Positions 56,326 through 63,927 of a DNA stretch of 64,000 bases are shown piece by piece. A program made the translations under genes and the position numbers. Origin of the DNA: JACVRM01 sp963809765. Lineage in GTDB: Bacteria; Actinomycetota; Thermoleophilia; Gaiellales; Gaiellaceae. The stretch spans positions 372,001 to 436,000 of the forward strand of contig CAWEKT010000003.1 of NCBI GenBank assembly GCA_963809765.1. The letters are read 5' to 3'. Position 1 is the stretch's first letter; every line of letters begins with the position of its first letter. Under the pieces are notes generated by a model. That model was not told where the DNA came from. It did no database searches and was given only the letters and a program-made list of their open reading frames with translations.

Positions 56326-57222
56326 ATGGCAATCGTGCAGGAGTACCTCGACGCGTACGATCAGCAGCTACGCACTGACACCGAAACTCCGAGTGCGGTG
56401 GCCGTGACGCGGCTCGGCCCGCTGAGGCTCGTGACGTTCGCCGGCGGTCGTGGTTTCGTCACCTACCGGGACCTCGGAGGTGCTGATAGCGCAACGATCG
56501 CCCGCTGGGTGGAGGGGGCTCTCGCGCACTACCGTGAGGATCCTGGGATTACCCGCGTCGAGTGGAAGACACGCGCGCATGACCGCGCCCCGGGGCTGCA
56601 TGACGCGCTCGAGGGACACGGGTTCGTGCCGGGGGAGCCGGAGTCGATCATGATCGGCGAAGCCGCCCTCCTGGCGGTTGACGCGCCGTTGCCGAAGGGG
56701 ATACATCTCCGGCGCGTCACGAGCGAGCGGGACGTCCGCGCGCTCAGCCTGATGCAGGAAGAGGTCTTCGGGGGCGCGTTCGCAGAAGAGATGGCAGCTG
56801 CGCTGCTCCGAAGACTGGGCTTCGGGGATGGGATGGAGCTCTGGGTAGCAGAGGCCGACGGAAAGATAGTCGGCACCGGCCGCCTGGAGCCGGTACCCGC
56901 CACGGAGTTTGCCGGGATCTGGGGCGGTGCCACAAGGCCGGAATGGCGTGGGCGCGGGATCTACCGGGCGCTCACGGCGGCCCGTGCACGTTCAGCGCGT
57001 GCGCTTGGCAAGAGGCTTATCCACAGCGACTCGACCGAACACTCGCGCCCGATCCTCGAACGAGCAGGACTGGTAAAGGTCTCGACGACGATCGCTTACC
57101 TTGGCGCGCCGGTGCATAGGCGTCCGGGGACCCCCTGTGCGTCCCATGGGCCAGCGTACGGGAAGGGCACGCGAGCCCGGGTCGAGTCGACTTGTTCTCT
57201 CTCCTGGATCCCATGTGAGTAA
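56326..57222 (+). CDS. GNAT family acetyltransferase-like protein (two-part)
   Basis: The 298-residue protein has an N-terminal part with FAGGRGFVTYRDLGGAD and a C-terminal GNAT module: LWVAEADGKIVGTGRLEPV, ATRPEWRGRGIYRALTAARARSA with the acetyl-CoA loop (RGRGIYRA). GGAGG lies 9 nt before the ATG. The last about 35 residues beyond AYLGAPVHRR are unlike the family and may be read-through from an error or a true tail. It sits between two related cupin genes; the substrate is unknown. Confidence 0.78.
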   Translation: MAIVQEYLDAYDQQLRTDTETPSAVAVTRLGPLRLVTFAGGRGFVTYRDLGGADSATIARWVEGALAHYREDPGITRVEWKTRAHDRAPGLHDALEGHGFVPGEPESIMIGEAALLAVDAPLPKGIHLRRVTSERDVRALSLMQEEVFGGAFAEEMAAALLRRLGFGDGMELWVAEADGKIVGTGRLEPVPATEFAGIWGGATRPEWRGRGIYRALTAARARSARALGKRLIHSDSTEHSRPILERAGLVKVSTTIAYLGAPVHRRPGTPCASHGPAYGKGTRARVESTCSLSWIPCE

Positions 57223-57223
57223 G

Positions 57224-57251
57224 CGAAGAGGCCGCTCGCGCGGCCTCTTCG
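57224..57251. terminator. Strong bidirectional hairpin terminator
   Basis: CGAAGAGGCCGC and GCGGCCTCTTCG form a perfect 12-bp stem with loop TCGC. It lies between convergent GNAT and cupin genes and can end both transcripts. Confidence 0.75.
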
Positions 57252-57279
57252 GCTCTCTGGCGCTGGTCGTCCCGAGCGA

Positions 57280-57744
57280 CTACTCGATCGGGATCTCGAA
57301 GCGCGCGATGATGCCGGGGTCGCCGCCTCTCGCGAGTTGCTCGGGATCGGGGTCGCGAGTCGCCACCCATGCATATCCCTGTTCGGGGTAGGCGACGACG
57401 TCCGGGTAGCTCCCGGCACTGATGGCGAGGATCTGAGCGGGTTCTCCAGTGCGGTTGTCGAACGTGTGCAGTCCAGCACGTCCCTCCGGGCAGAAGACGA
57501 AATCGCCCGGAGCCAACTCCTGATCGCCCTGTTGGTTCCGGAAGACGGGACGACCGCTCAGGACGAAGAACATCTCTTCGACTCCGAAGTGCATGTGCAT
57601 CCGCGTCTCAGGCCCGTCGGGGCCCAGTTCGTACAGCGTTGCTCCCATCCTGGCGTCGTCCGGCCGCCAGAAGACTCGATGCCGAGTCCGGGCTTCTTCG
57701 TCCTCCCCGTCCCATGCGTCGGAGAAGAGGTTCTGACGATTCAT
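57280..57744 (-). CDS. Cupin domain protein (copy 2)
   Basis: The 154-residue paralogue of the first cupin begins NRQNLFSDAWDGEDEEARTR. Metal motifs are RMHMHFGVEEMFFVLSGRPVFR and GDFVFCPEGRAGLHTFDN. GGAGGT precedes the ATG by 8 nt. It is convergent with the GNAT gene. The equal length and N-terminal similarity suggest both cupins arose from one gene and serve similar small molecules. Confidence 0.85.
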   Translation of the reverse strand: MNRQNLFSDAWDGEDEEARTRHRVFWRPDDARMGATLYELGPDGPETRMHMHFGVEEMFFVLSGRPVFRNQQGDQELAPGDFVFCPEGRAGLHTFDNRTGEPAQILAISAGSYPDVVAYPEQGYAWVATRDPDPEQLARGGDPGIIARFEIPIE

Positions 57745-57852
57745 TCGTGGTACCTCCGAGTCGTAGCGGTGGCGCGCAGCCGTCCGAGCCCGCAGCACGG
57801 GCCTCGGCCACACTGCGCCGGAAACGCGCGGCTGCTCGCCGCGCCAGAACCG

Positions 57853-59268
57853 CTACCTCGCCGCCGGATCCACCGCAGGATCATGCCTGCTCGCGTGCGC
57901 ACGAGGCACAGCCGGGAGGCGCAGCGTCACCCGTGCGCCCGCTCCCGGCGCGAGCGAGGCCTCGCCGCCGTGCGCATGGGCGATCGCCGCGACGATTGCC
58001 AGGCCGAGACCGGCTCCCGCGTACGTGGCGCGAGCCTCTCCGCCTCTGGCGAAGCGCTCGAACGCCGCCGAGGCGAGCTCCGCCGGGACGCCGGGGCCCT
58101 CGTCGGCGACGACGAGTCTCGCCCAGCCGTTCGCCGCGCTGCCCGCCAGTGTGACCGTCCCCTCGCCGTGGCGTAGCGCGTTGTCGAGCAGATTCCCGAG
58201 CGCTTGCTCGAGGCGCAGCCGGTCGCCCTCGACGGGCACGGGCCCCTCCCGCTCGACGACGATCGCCCGGCCCTCGGCCTCCGCCCGGGCACCGAACCGC
58301 CGCGCGACCTCGTCGAGCAAGACGCCGCCGTCGAGCGTCTGCGGCTCGAGTCGGAGCGCACCCTCGTCGGAGCGGGCGAGCAGGAGCAGGCCCTCGGCGA
58401 GCTGGGTCAGCCGGTCGGTCTCCTCGGCCGCCGACGCGAGCGCGGCCTCGAGCTCCTCAGTGGAGCGGGGACGCCGGAGCGCAAGGTCCAGCTCGGCCTT
58501 CAGTGTGGCGAGCGGCGTCCGCAGCTCGTGGCTTGCCTCGGCGACGAAGCGCCGCTCCCGGGCGAGCCCCTCCTCGAGCCGCCCGAGCATCTCGTTGAGG
58601 GTGCGGGCTAGGCGCGCGATCTCGTCGTCACCGTCCGGCTCCGGCAGCCGCAAGCCGGGCCGGCGCGCCGAGATCTCGGCCGCCCCTCGCCGCATCGACT
58701 CCACGGGCCGCAGCGCCGCCGCCGCGAGCAGGTACGCCGCCACGCAGGCCGCCCCGAGGGCGAGCGGGACGCCGATCAGCAGCAGGCTCCGGAGCTCGCC
58801 GAGCGCCTCGTTGCGATCCTCGAGCGACGCGCCCGCCACGACCACCACCGTGTCGCCGTTCCTCGTGACCGGCGTCGCGGCCAAGCGGAAGGGGTTGTCG
58901 TCGAGACCGCGGACAATCGTGCTCTCGATGCGGACGGCGCCGCTTCGCGCCTCTGCGAGCTCAGCCGGCGCCAGCACCGGCCGGGCGGGCAGGTTAGGCG
59001 TCCGATCGAGGACGGCGCCATCGGCGCCGAGCACCTGTGCGAAGCCGTCCTCGTCCTCCGTGAGCTGCGGGCCGGCTGCGAGGCCCTCCCCGCCGGCGCG
59101 TACGAAGGCGACGACGCTGTCGCTCCGCGCGGCGAGGCTGACGTCGACCTGTTCGTCGAGCGTCGACCCGAGCTCGACGAACAGCACCGCCCCGACGGCC
59201 GCCAGCAGGACCGCCATGGCCGCGGCAAAGACCAGGGTCAGCCGCAGCTTGAGCGACAAGCGCCTCAC
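57853..59268 (-). CDS. Sensor histidine kinase (HAMP-HisKA-HATPase)
   Basis: The 471-residue membrane kinase has two helices (LVFAAAMAVLLAAVGAVLF and LLLIGVPLALGAACVAAYLL) around an extracytoplasmic domain. A HAMP linker follows (ALRPVESMRRGAAEISAR), then FVAEASHELRTPLATL (phospho-His), QALGNLLDNALRHG (N box) and DEGPGVPAEL plus GAGLGLAIVAAIAHAHGG (G boxes). It overlaps its OmpR-type regulator by 4 nt (GTGA-type), so they form a pair. The signal is unknown. Confidence 0.93.
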   Translation of the reverse strand: MRRLSLKLRLTLVFAAAMAVLLAAVGAVLFVELGSTLDEQVDVSLAARSDSVVAFVRAGGEGLAAGPQLTEDEDGFAQVLGADGAVLDRTPNLPARPVLAPAELAEARSGAVRIESTIVRGLDDNPFRLAATPVTRNGDTVVVVAGASLEDRNEALGELRSLLLIGVPLALGAACVAAYLLAAAALRPVESMRRGAAEISARRPGLRLPEPDGDDEIARLARTLNEMLGRLEEGLARERRFVAEASHELRTPLATLKAELDLALRRPRSTEELEAALASAAEETDRLTQLAEGLLLLARSDEGALRLEPQTLDGGVLLDEVARRFGARAEAEGRAIVVEREGPVPVEGDRLRLEQALGNLLDNALRHGEGTVTLAGSAANGWARLVVADEGPGVPAELASAAFERFARGGEARATYAGAGLGLAIVAAIAHAHGGEASLAPGAGARVTLRLPAVPRAHASRHDPAVDPAAR

Positions 59269-59942
59269 CCGCCGTCCTCGCGCAGGCGGTACCCGGCGCC
59301 CCGCACAGTCTCGAGCGACCGGCGGCCGAACGGGCGGTCGACCTTCTCGCGCAGGTAGCGCACGTAGACGTCGACGACGTTGGAGCGGTTCTCGTACCCG
59401 TAGTCCCAGGCGTGCTCGAGGAGCTCGTAGCGCGACAGGACTTGTCCGGGCCGCCGCATGAAGGTCTCGAGCAGCGCGAACTCCTTGGTCGAGAGCTGGA
59501 TCGGGGCGCCGCCGCGGCGAACCTCGCGGGTCGCGGGGTCGAGCTCGAGGTCGCCGACGGCAAGCACGGTCGGGCGCTCGGGTGATCCGCGCCGGGCGAG
59601 CGCGCGCAGGCGGGCCAGCAGCTCACCGAACGCGAAGGGCTTGGCCAGGTAGTCGTCGGCCCCGGCGTCCAGGCCGCCAATCCGATCGGCGACCCCTGCG
59701 CGCGCGGTCAGCATCAGGACGGGTGACCAGATGCCGTCTCCACGGAGACGGCGGCAGACCTCGAGGCCGTCGATACCGGGCAGCATCAGGTCGAGCACGA
59801 CGGCGTCGTAGGCCGTCGCCCCCGCCATCCACAGCGCGTCTTCACCCGAGCGCGCGACGTCGACGGCGTGTCCCTCCTCGGTCAGGCCCCGCTGTAGCAG
59901 GGCGGCGAGCTTGACCTCGTCCTCCACGACCAGGACGCGCAC
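59265..59942 (-). CDS. OmpR/PhoB-family response regulator
   Basis: The 225-residue regulator has a receiver (RVLVVEDEVKLAALL, phospho-Asp in AVVLDLMLPGIDG, Lys in YLAKPFAFGELLAR) and a winged helix (LSTKEFALLETFMRRPGQVLSRYELLEHAW, RSNVVDVYVRYLREKVD, VRGAGYRL). Its upstream -10-like GACAAT lies 6 nt before the GTG. It is the partner of the kinase directly downstream. Confidence 0.94.
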   Translation of the reverse strand: MRVLVVEDEVKLAALLQRGLTEEGHAVDVARSGEDALWMAGATAYDAVVLDLMLPGIDGLEVCRRLRGDGIWSPVLMLTARAGVADRIGGLDAGADDYLAKPFAFGELLARLRALARRGSPERPTVLAVGDLELDPATREVRRGGAPIQLSTKEFALLETFMRRPGQVLSRYELLEHAWDYGYENRSNVVDVYVRYLREKVDRPFGRRSLETVRGAGYRLREDGG

Positions 59943-59948
59943 CAGGTC

Positions 59949-59954
59949 ATTGTC
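59949..59954 (-). promoter_or_regulatory. -10-like box (GACAAT) next to the regulator start
   Basis: On the minus strand GACAAT ends 6 nt before the GTG at 59942, matching the leaderless spacing seen elsewhere. Confidence 0.35.
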
Positions 59955-60060
59955 ACGCGCCAGATGAGCGTTCGATGAGAGCGTCTACGCACGCGGTTCC
60001 CGGCCATGCGCTCCCCCGCAGTCGCGGAGGATGGTGCCTCGGAAACGAAAGGAGAGCGCA

Positions 60061-60222
60061 ATGACCATGCTCTGGTTCTTCGTCTGGCTGATCTGGAACC
60101 TCGTCGGGGACGAGGAGCCGCTGCTGCTCGATCCGGTCAACTTCTGGATGGGCGCGCTGATCTTCGCGATCGCGGTCGATTTATCGACGATCTCGGCGCG
60201 GGTGCAGCTCAAGAAGCGCTAA
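60061..60222 (+). CDS. 53-residue small membrane protein
   Basis: The ATG at 60061 is placed by a clear Shine-Dalgarno (AAAGGAG at 60048-60054). The product is mostly hydrophobic: MLWFFVWLIWNLVG, a short acidic turn (DEEPLLLD) and NFWMGALIFAIAVDLS, ending in VQLKKR. It would span the membrane once or twice with a basic cytoplasmic end. No known family. It stands alone between the two-component pair and the transporter gene. Function is unknown. Confidence 0.6.
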   Translation: MTMLWFFVWLIWNLVGDEEPLLLDPVNFWMGALIFAIAVDLSTISARVQLKKR

Positions 60223-60382
60223 AGGCTTGATGTGAAATTCCCGGGTAACGGATGACCCCCTGGGCACGGCGCGAGGCCGCCCCGTCGCCCTTGAACAGGC
60301 TGACAGCCTGCCCTGCGGACGCCGCGACGCCCTCGCCTGGCCCAGAGCACCCCCGCAGAGCCGCCAATTTCACCTCAGGCCT
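60223..60382. repeat. 160-bp gap bounded by 17-bp imperfect inverted repeats
   Basis: AGGCTTGATGTGAAATT (60223-60239) pairs with AATTTCACCTCAGGCCT (60366-60382) at 15 of 17 positions. The arms begin directly at the stop of the small membrane gene and end at the stop of the transporter gene. Inside, CAGGCT and AGCCTG form a short hairpin. It resembles in layout the 181-bp element at 21.4 kb, though the sequences differ. Confidence 0.45.
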
Positions 60383-61719
60383 CAAGCGAAGAGCGCGTAG
60401 CGCATCGGCTCGAACGCCGCGATCCGGAACTTCATGGGGCCGCTGTCGAGCTGCCGGAAGCCGCTCGCGGGCAGGCGCGCGAGCAGGGCGTCGAGGTCGA
60501 ACCGGCCGTGCGAGTGCGGCGTCGGCCCCCCGTCGCCGGCGCCCGGGTCGATCTCGACCACCAGGAAGCGTCCGCCAGGGCGAAGCACGCGGCGGATCTC
60601 GGCGAACGCGGACTCGAGGCGATCGGCCGGCACCTGGTGCAGGACGAGCGACGCGAGCACGACGTCGACGCTCGCCTGCGGGAGCGGCAGCTGCTGAGCG
60701 AGCCCTGTGCTGAACTCCGCCTGGACGCCGCGCTCGCGGGCCTTGCGGCGAGCACGCTCGACCATCTCCGGCGACGGGTCAACACCGTGCACGTGCCCGC
60801 CCGGGCGGACGCGCGCGGCGGCGACGAGCGCGAGGCTTCCCGTGCCGCAGCCGACGTCGAGCACGCGGTCGCCCGGGGCGAGCGCGGCGAGGTCGGCGAC
60901 CTCCTCGCGGAAGTCCTCCTCGCGCCCCTCGGTGCGCACCGTCATCCGGCGGTCGTAGTGCGCGGCGTTGTGGATCACGATGCCCTCGGAGGTCCGCTCC
61001 AGCCGCATGTCCTCGCGGACCGTTCGCAACGAGCTCCAGGTGATCCTGAGGATGAGCGCGGTGATCGCGAGCCCGATCAGCGGGTCGGCGACCTCGACGC
61101 CCATCGCCACGACGGCGGCGCTCGCGACCACGCCGAGGCTGACCAGCGCGTCGGCCCGTGCGTGCTCCCCGTCGGCGACGAGCGCCGCGCTGTCGAGTCG
61201 GCGGCCGGCACGGAGGCGGATCCAGGCCGCGGCCTGGTTGCCGGCGAACCCTGCGAGCCCGGCGAGGGCCAGGGCGAGGAGGTGGTCGAGGTCTTGCGGA
61301 TCGAGCAGGCGGCGCACGGACTCGTAGCCCGCGACGCACGCCGACACGAAGATCGCCCCGACTACGGCATAGCCCGCCCAGCGCTCGGCGCGCCAGCTGC
61401 GCAGCCAGAAGGCGATCCCGACGGGGATGGCGGTGAGCGCGTCCCCGGCGTTGTGGATGAGATCCGCGAGCAGCGCGACGCTGCCGGTGAAGACGAACAC
61501 GAGCGCCTGGACCGCCGCGGTCAGACCGAGCACACCGAGGCTGAGCAAGACCGCGCGCACGCCCGCGCGCGAGCGCAGGATTGACGGGTCGATGGGACCG
61601 TGGGAGTGGCCCCCATGACGATGGGAGTGCCGGTGGCCGTGAGCCTGGCCATGGCCGTGAGCGTGGCCTTGCTCGGCCGACGGGTGATCGTGGCCGGGAG
61701 TCTCGACCCGGCCGGTCAT
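60382..61719 (-). CDS. Cation diffusion facilitator fused to a SAM methyltransferase
   Basis: The 445-residue frame begins with a His-rich metal-binding stretch (GHAHGHGQAHGHRHSHRHGG). Six transmembrane helices follow with the CDF transport-site motifs ADLIHNAGDALTAI and DGEHARADALVSLGVV (the HxxxD pairs in helices 2 and 5). The usual cytoplasmic CDF C-terminal domain is missing: soon after helix 6 (LRTVREDMRL) the sequence enters a UbiE-like methyltransferase with SEGIVIHNAAHYDRRM, motif I VLDVGCGTGSLAL and VLRPGGRFLVVEID. An ArsR gene overlaps its start by 4 nt, so zinc or cobalt efflux is likely. The fused enzyme's substrate is unknown. Confidence 0.82.
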   Translation of the reverse strand: MTGRVETPGHDHPSAEQGHAHGHGQAHGHRHSHRHGGHSHGPIDPSILRSRAGVRAVLLSLGVLGLTAAVQALVFVFTGSVALLADLIHNAGDALTAIPVGIAFWLRSWRAERWAGYAVVGAIFVSACVAGYESVRRLLDPQDLDHLLALALAGLAGFAGNQAAAWIRLRAGRRLDSAALVADGEHARADALVSLGVVASAAVVAMGVEVADPLIGLAITALILRITWSSLRTVREDMRLERTSEGIVIHNAAHYDRRMTVRTEGREEDFREEVADLAALAPGDRVLDVGCGTGSLALVAAARVRPGGHVHGVDPSPEMVERARRKARERGVQAEFSTGLAQQLPLPQASVDVVLASLVLHQVPADRLESAFAEIRRVLRPGGRFLVVEIDPGAGDGGPTPHSHGRFDLDALLARLPASGFRQLDSGPMKFRIAAFEPMRYALFA

Positions 61720-62093
61720 GCTGCCGGCTCCGCCTCGCGAGCGACGGGAGCGAAGAGGTCGGCGCTCGGATGCACGTGCTCGTAGTGGCTGCGGATCGCT
61801 GCCAGCAGCTCGGCCACGTGATGGTCGTGGAGGCGGTAATAGGCCTGCCGGCCGTCCCGCCGCACTGCGACGAGCCGGCCCTGCCTCAGGTGACGCAGCT
61901 GGTGGGAGGCCGCGCTTTGCGCCAGGCCGGTCGCCTCGACGAGCTCCTCCACTGTCCGCTCGCCTGGGAGCATCGCCCACAGGAGCCGCAGCCTGCTGCC
62001 GGCCCCGAAAGCACGCATCGCCTCCGCGAGAGCCTCCGCTTCGGCCGCGCCGAGCGGCGAGGTGCTCGTCAGGTGCTCGGAGGCGTGCGGCAC
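61716..62093 (-). CDS. ArsR/SmtB family metal-responsive repressor
   Basis: The winged-helix repressor reads AEAMRAFGAGSRLRLLWAMLPGERTVEELVEATGLAQSAASHQLRHLRQGRLVAVRRDGRQAYYRLHDHHVAELL, where the SAASHQLRHLR recognition helix is diagnostic (given here in parts only as family motifs). HDHHVAELLAAIRSHYEHVH is the likely alpha5 metal site. I prefer the GTG at 62093, since a TACAGT box lies 6 nt before it; an ATG at 62114 would lie inside the operator. Its stop overlaps the CDF start (ATGA), so repressor and transporter form one operon. Confidence 0.85.
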   Translation of the reverse strand: MPHASEHLTSTSPLGAAEAEALAEAMRAFGAGSRLRLLWAMLPGERTVEELVEATGLAQSAASHQLRHLRQGRLVAVRRDGRQAYYRLHDHHVAELLAAIRSHYEHVHPSADLFAPVAREAEPAA

Positions 62094-62099
62094 TTCCTC

Positions 62100-62135
62100 A
62101 CTGTAGCAATACATGAAGAACTCTTCATGTATTGC
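62100..62135 (-). promoter_or_regulatory. ArsR operator (perfect 14-2-14 inverted repeat) and -10 box
   Basis: GCAATACATGAAGA, two bases (AC), and TCTTCATGTATTGC (62106-62135) form a perfect inverted repeat. It contains the 12-2-12 layout known for SmtB/CzrA-type metal sensors. TACAGT (62105-62100, minus strand) directly follows it, so binding would block the arsR-CDF promoter. Confidence 0.7.
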
Positions 62136-62174
62136 CGAGCGACGGTGCCGCGACGTGACCGCGTTCGCATTGGC

Positions 62175-62936
62175 TCAGGAGTGGCGCCCGACGAAGGCGA
62201 GGACGCGGTCCCAGGCGTCGGCCGACGCGTCCGCGAACTCGTCCTGCTTGCGGTCGAAGAAGCTGTGCGGTGCGCCCGGATACGTGACGAGCTCATGCTG
62301 GGCTCCCGCGGCGCTCAGCGCCTGCTCGAACGCCACCACGTCCTCGGCCGGGATGCCCTGGTCGGCGCCTCCCATGAGACCGAGCAGCGGCGCCTTCAGC
62401 TCGCCGGCGCGCTGCGTCGGCCCCGGCGCACCATCGGCCCCCGGTCCCGGGCGACCGTAAAAGCCGATCACGCCGTCGAGGTCGTGCCCGCCTGCCGCCG
62501 CGAGCCACGAGTGCCGGCCACCGAAGCAGAAGCCCACCGTGAAGACGGAGCGGCTTGGTCCACCCGCGTCCGACCGCAAGTGGGCGACCGCCGCAGCGAC
62601 GTCCGCCTGCACGCCGTCGGGCGTCGTCTGCCGGACGTGGTCCATGAAGGGGAACTCGTCATCTCTCGGCGAGGGTCCCGCGGTGCGCCCGAAGTAGTCG
62701 ATCGCGACCGCCGTATGCCCGCGCTCGGCGAACCGGAGTGCCAGCTCCTCGTAGAAGCGGTAGAGGCCCCGGACGTCGGGCAGCACGACGATGCCGACAC
62801 CGCTCGGCTCGTCGGGCAGGGCGGCGAACGCGGCCAGGCGGTTGCCGTCCGCCGCCTCGAGCACGAGGCGCTCGTGCGAGACCGCCGCACCGGACAGGAC
62901 CGGGACGGGCGGCAGCGAGTCGAGCTCGAAGCACAC
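62175..62936 (-). CDS. Dienelactone hydrolase family protein
   Basis: This is a 253-residue alpha/beta hydrolase. GFCFGGRHSWLAA holds the Cys nucleophile (GxCxGG, typical of dienelactone hydrolases). The acid is likely in LLGLMGGADQGIP and the His in TYPGAPHSFFDRK. VVLPDVRGLYRFYEELALRFAERGHTAVAIDYFGRT is the expected core. It probably cleaves an ester or lactone. It follows the aldo/keto reductase by 9 nt and may share its transcript. Confidence 0.92.
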   Translation of the reverse strand: MCFELDSLPPVPVLSGAAVSHERLVLEAADGNRLAAFAALPDEPSGVGIVVLPDVRGLYRFYEELALRFAERGHTAVAIDYFGRTAGPSPRDDEFPFMDHVRQTTPDGVQADVAAAVAHLRSDAGGPSRSVFTVGFCFGGRHSWLAAAGGHDLDGVIGFYGRPGPGADGAPGPTQRAGELKAPLLGLMGGADQGIPAEDVVAFEQALSAAGAQHELVTYPGAPHSFFDRKQDEFADASADAWDRVLAFVGRHS

Positions 62937-62945
62937 GGCGCGAGC

Positions 62946-63861
62946 TCAGGACACCGCTGCGAGGGTCGTCTCGAGCTGCTCGGCTGTCGGTTGCCACGCG
63001 GCGGCGGCCGCATTCGCGCGAACCTGCTCGGGCTTCGTCGCGCCCGCGATCACCGAGACGACAGCGGGCTGCGCCAGGAGGCTGCCGATCGCGACCTCGA
63101 GCAGCGAGACGCCGAGCTCCCGTGCGAGCGCCTCGAGCTGCTCGACCCGCTCGAGATCGGCGTCGTCGATCTCGCGCCCGTGCAGCCGCGTGCCCGGCTC
63201 GGGCTGGCGGTCGCGCCTGTACCTTGCCGGTGAGGAGGCCGCTCGCGAGCGGGAAGTAGGGAATGAAGCCGATGCCGAGCCGATCGCACGCCGGCAGGAG
63301 CTCCGCCTCAGCGTCGCGGCGAAGCAGCGAGTACTGGCTCTGCTCGGTGGCGAAGGGTGTGAGCTTCGCGGCGGACGCCGTGTCGTGGGCCTCCTCGAGC
63401 AGCTCCGGCGTGAAGTTCGACGAGCCGATCGCGCGCACCGTCCCCTCTCGGACGAGCTCGTCCAGGGCGCCGAGCGTCTCCTCGAGCGGTGTGGAGCCGT
63501 CGGGGCGGTGGTACTGGTAGAGATCGATCCAGTCCGTCTGCAGCCGCCGCAGGGAGTCCTCGACCGCCCGGCGGATGTGGGCGCGCAAGCCGCACGGCAC
63601 GCCGTCCTGCTCGCGCTGCCAGCCGAACTTCGACGCCAGCACCACCCGGTCGCGCCGGCCGGCCAGTGCTCGCCCGATGATCTCCTCGCTGCCGCCGTTC
63701 TGCCCGTAGACGTCGGCCGTGTCGAAGAAGGTGACGCCCGCATCGAGCGCAGCGTCGATGACCGCACGCGAGGCCTCCTCGTCGATGCGGCCGCCGAAGT
63801 TGTTGCACCCGAGGCCGACGACGCTGACCTCGAGCGTGCCGGCGATCGTCCGCGTGCGCAC
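62946..63861 (-). CDS. Aldo/keto reductase, frameshifted in this sequence
   Basis: This NADPH-dependent oxidoreductase has the (beta/alpha)8 fold of AKR11/12-type proteins. VSVVGLGCNNFGGRI starts the chain. Catalytic residues are in FFDTADVYGQNGGSEEI (Asp, Tyr), LASKFGWQ (Lys) and LYQYHRPD (His). The frame breaks once near 63217 in the PxGxLTGKV region. The end IAGATKPEQVRANAAAA is the usual coenzyme-binding tail. TAGGGT lies 6 nt before the GTG. Confidence 0.9.
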
Positions 63862-63867
63862 GGCGCC

Positions 63868-63873
63868 ACCCTA
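63868..63873 (-). promoter_or_regulatory. -10-like box (TAGGGT) next to the aldo/keto reductase start
   Basis: On the minus strand TAGGGT ends 6 nt before the GTG at 63861. It is one more leaderless-type start. Confidence 0.4.
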
Positions 63874-63927
63874 GTCGCGCCAACGCTGTGAGTCTCGGCG
63901 CGAACCGGCCGAAAGAGCCGCACGCCT

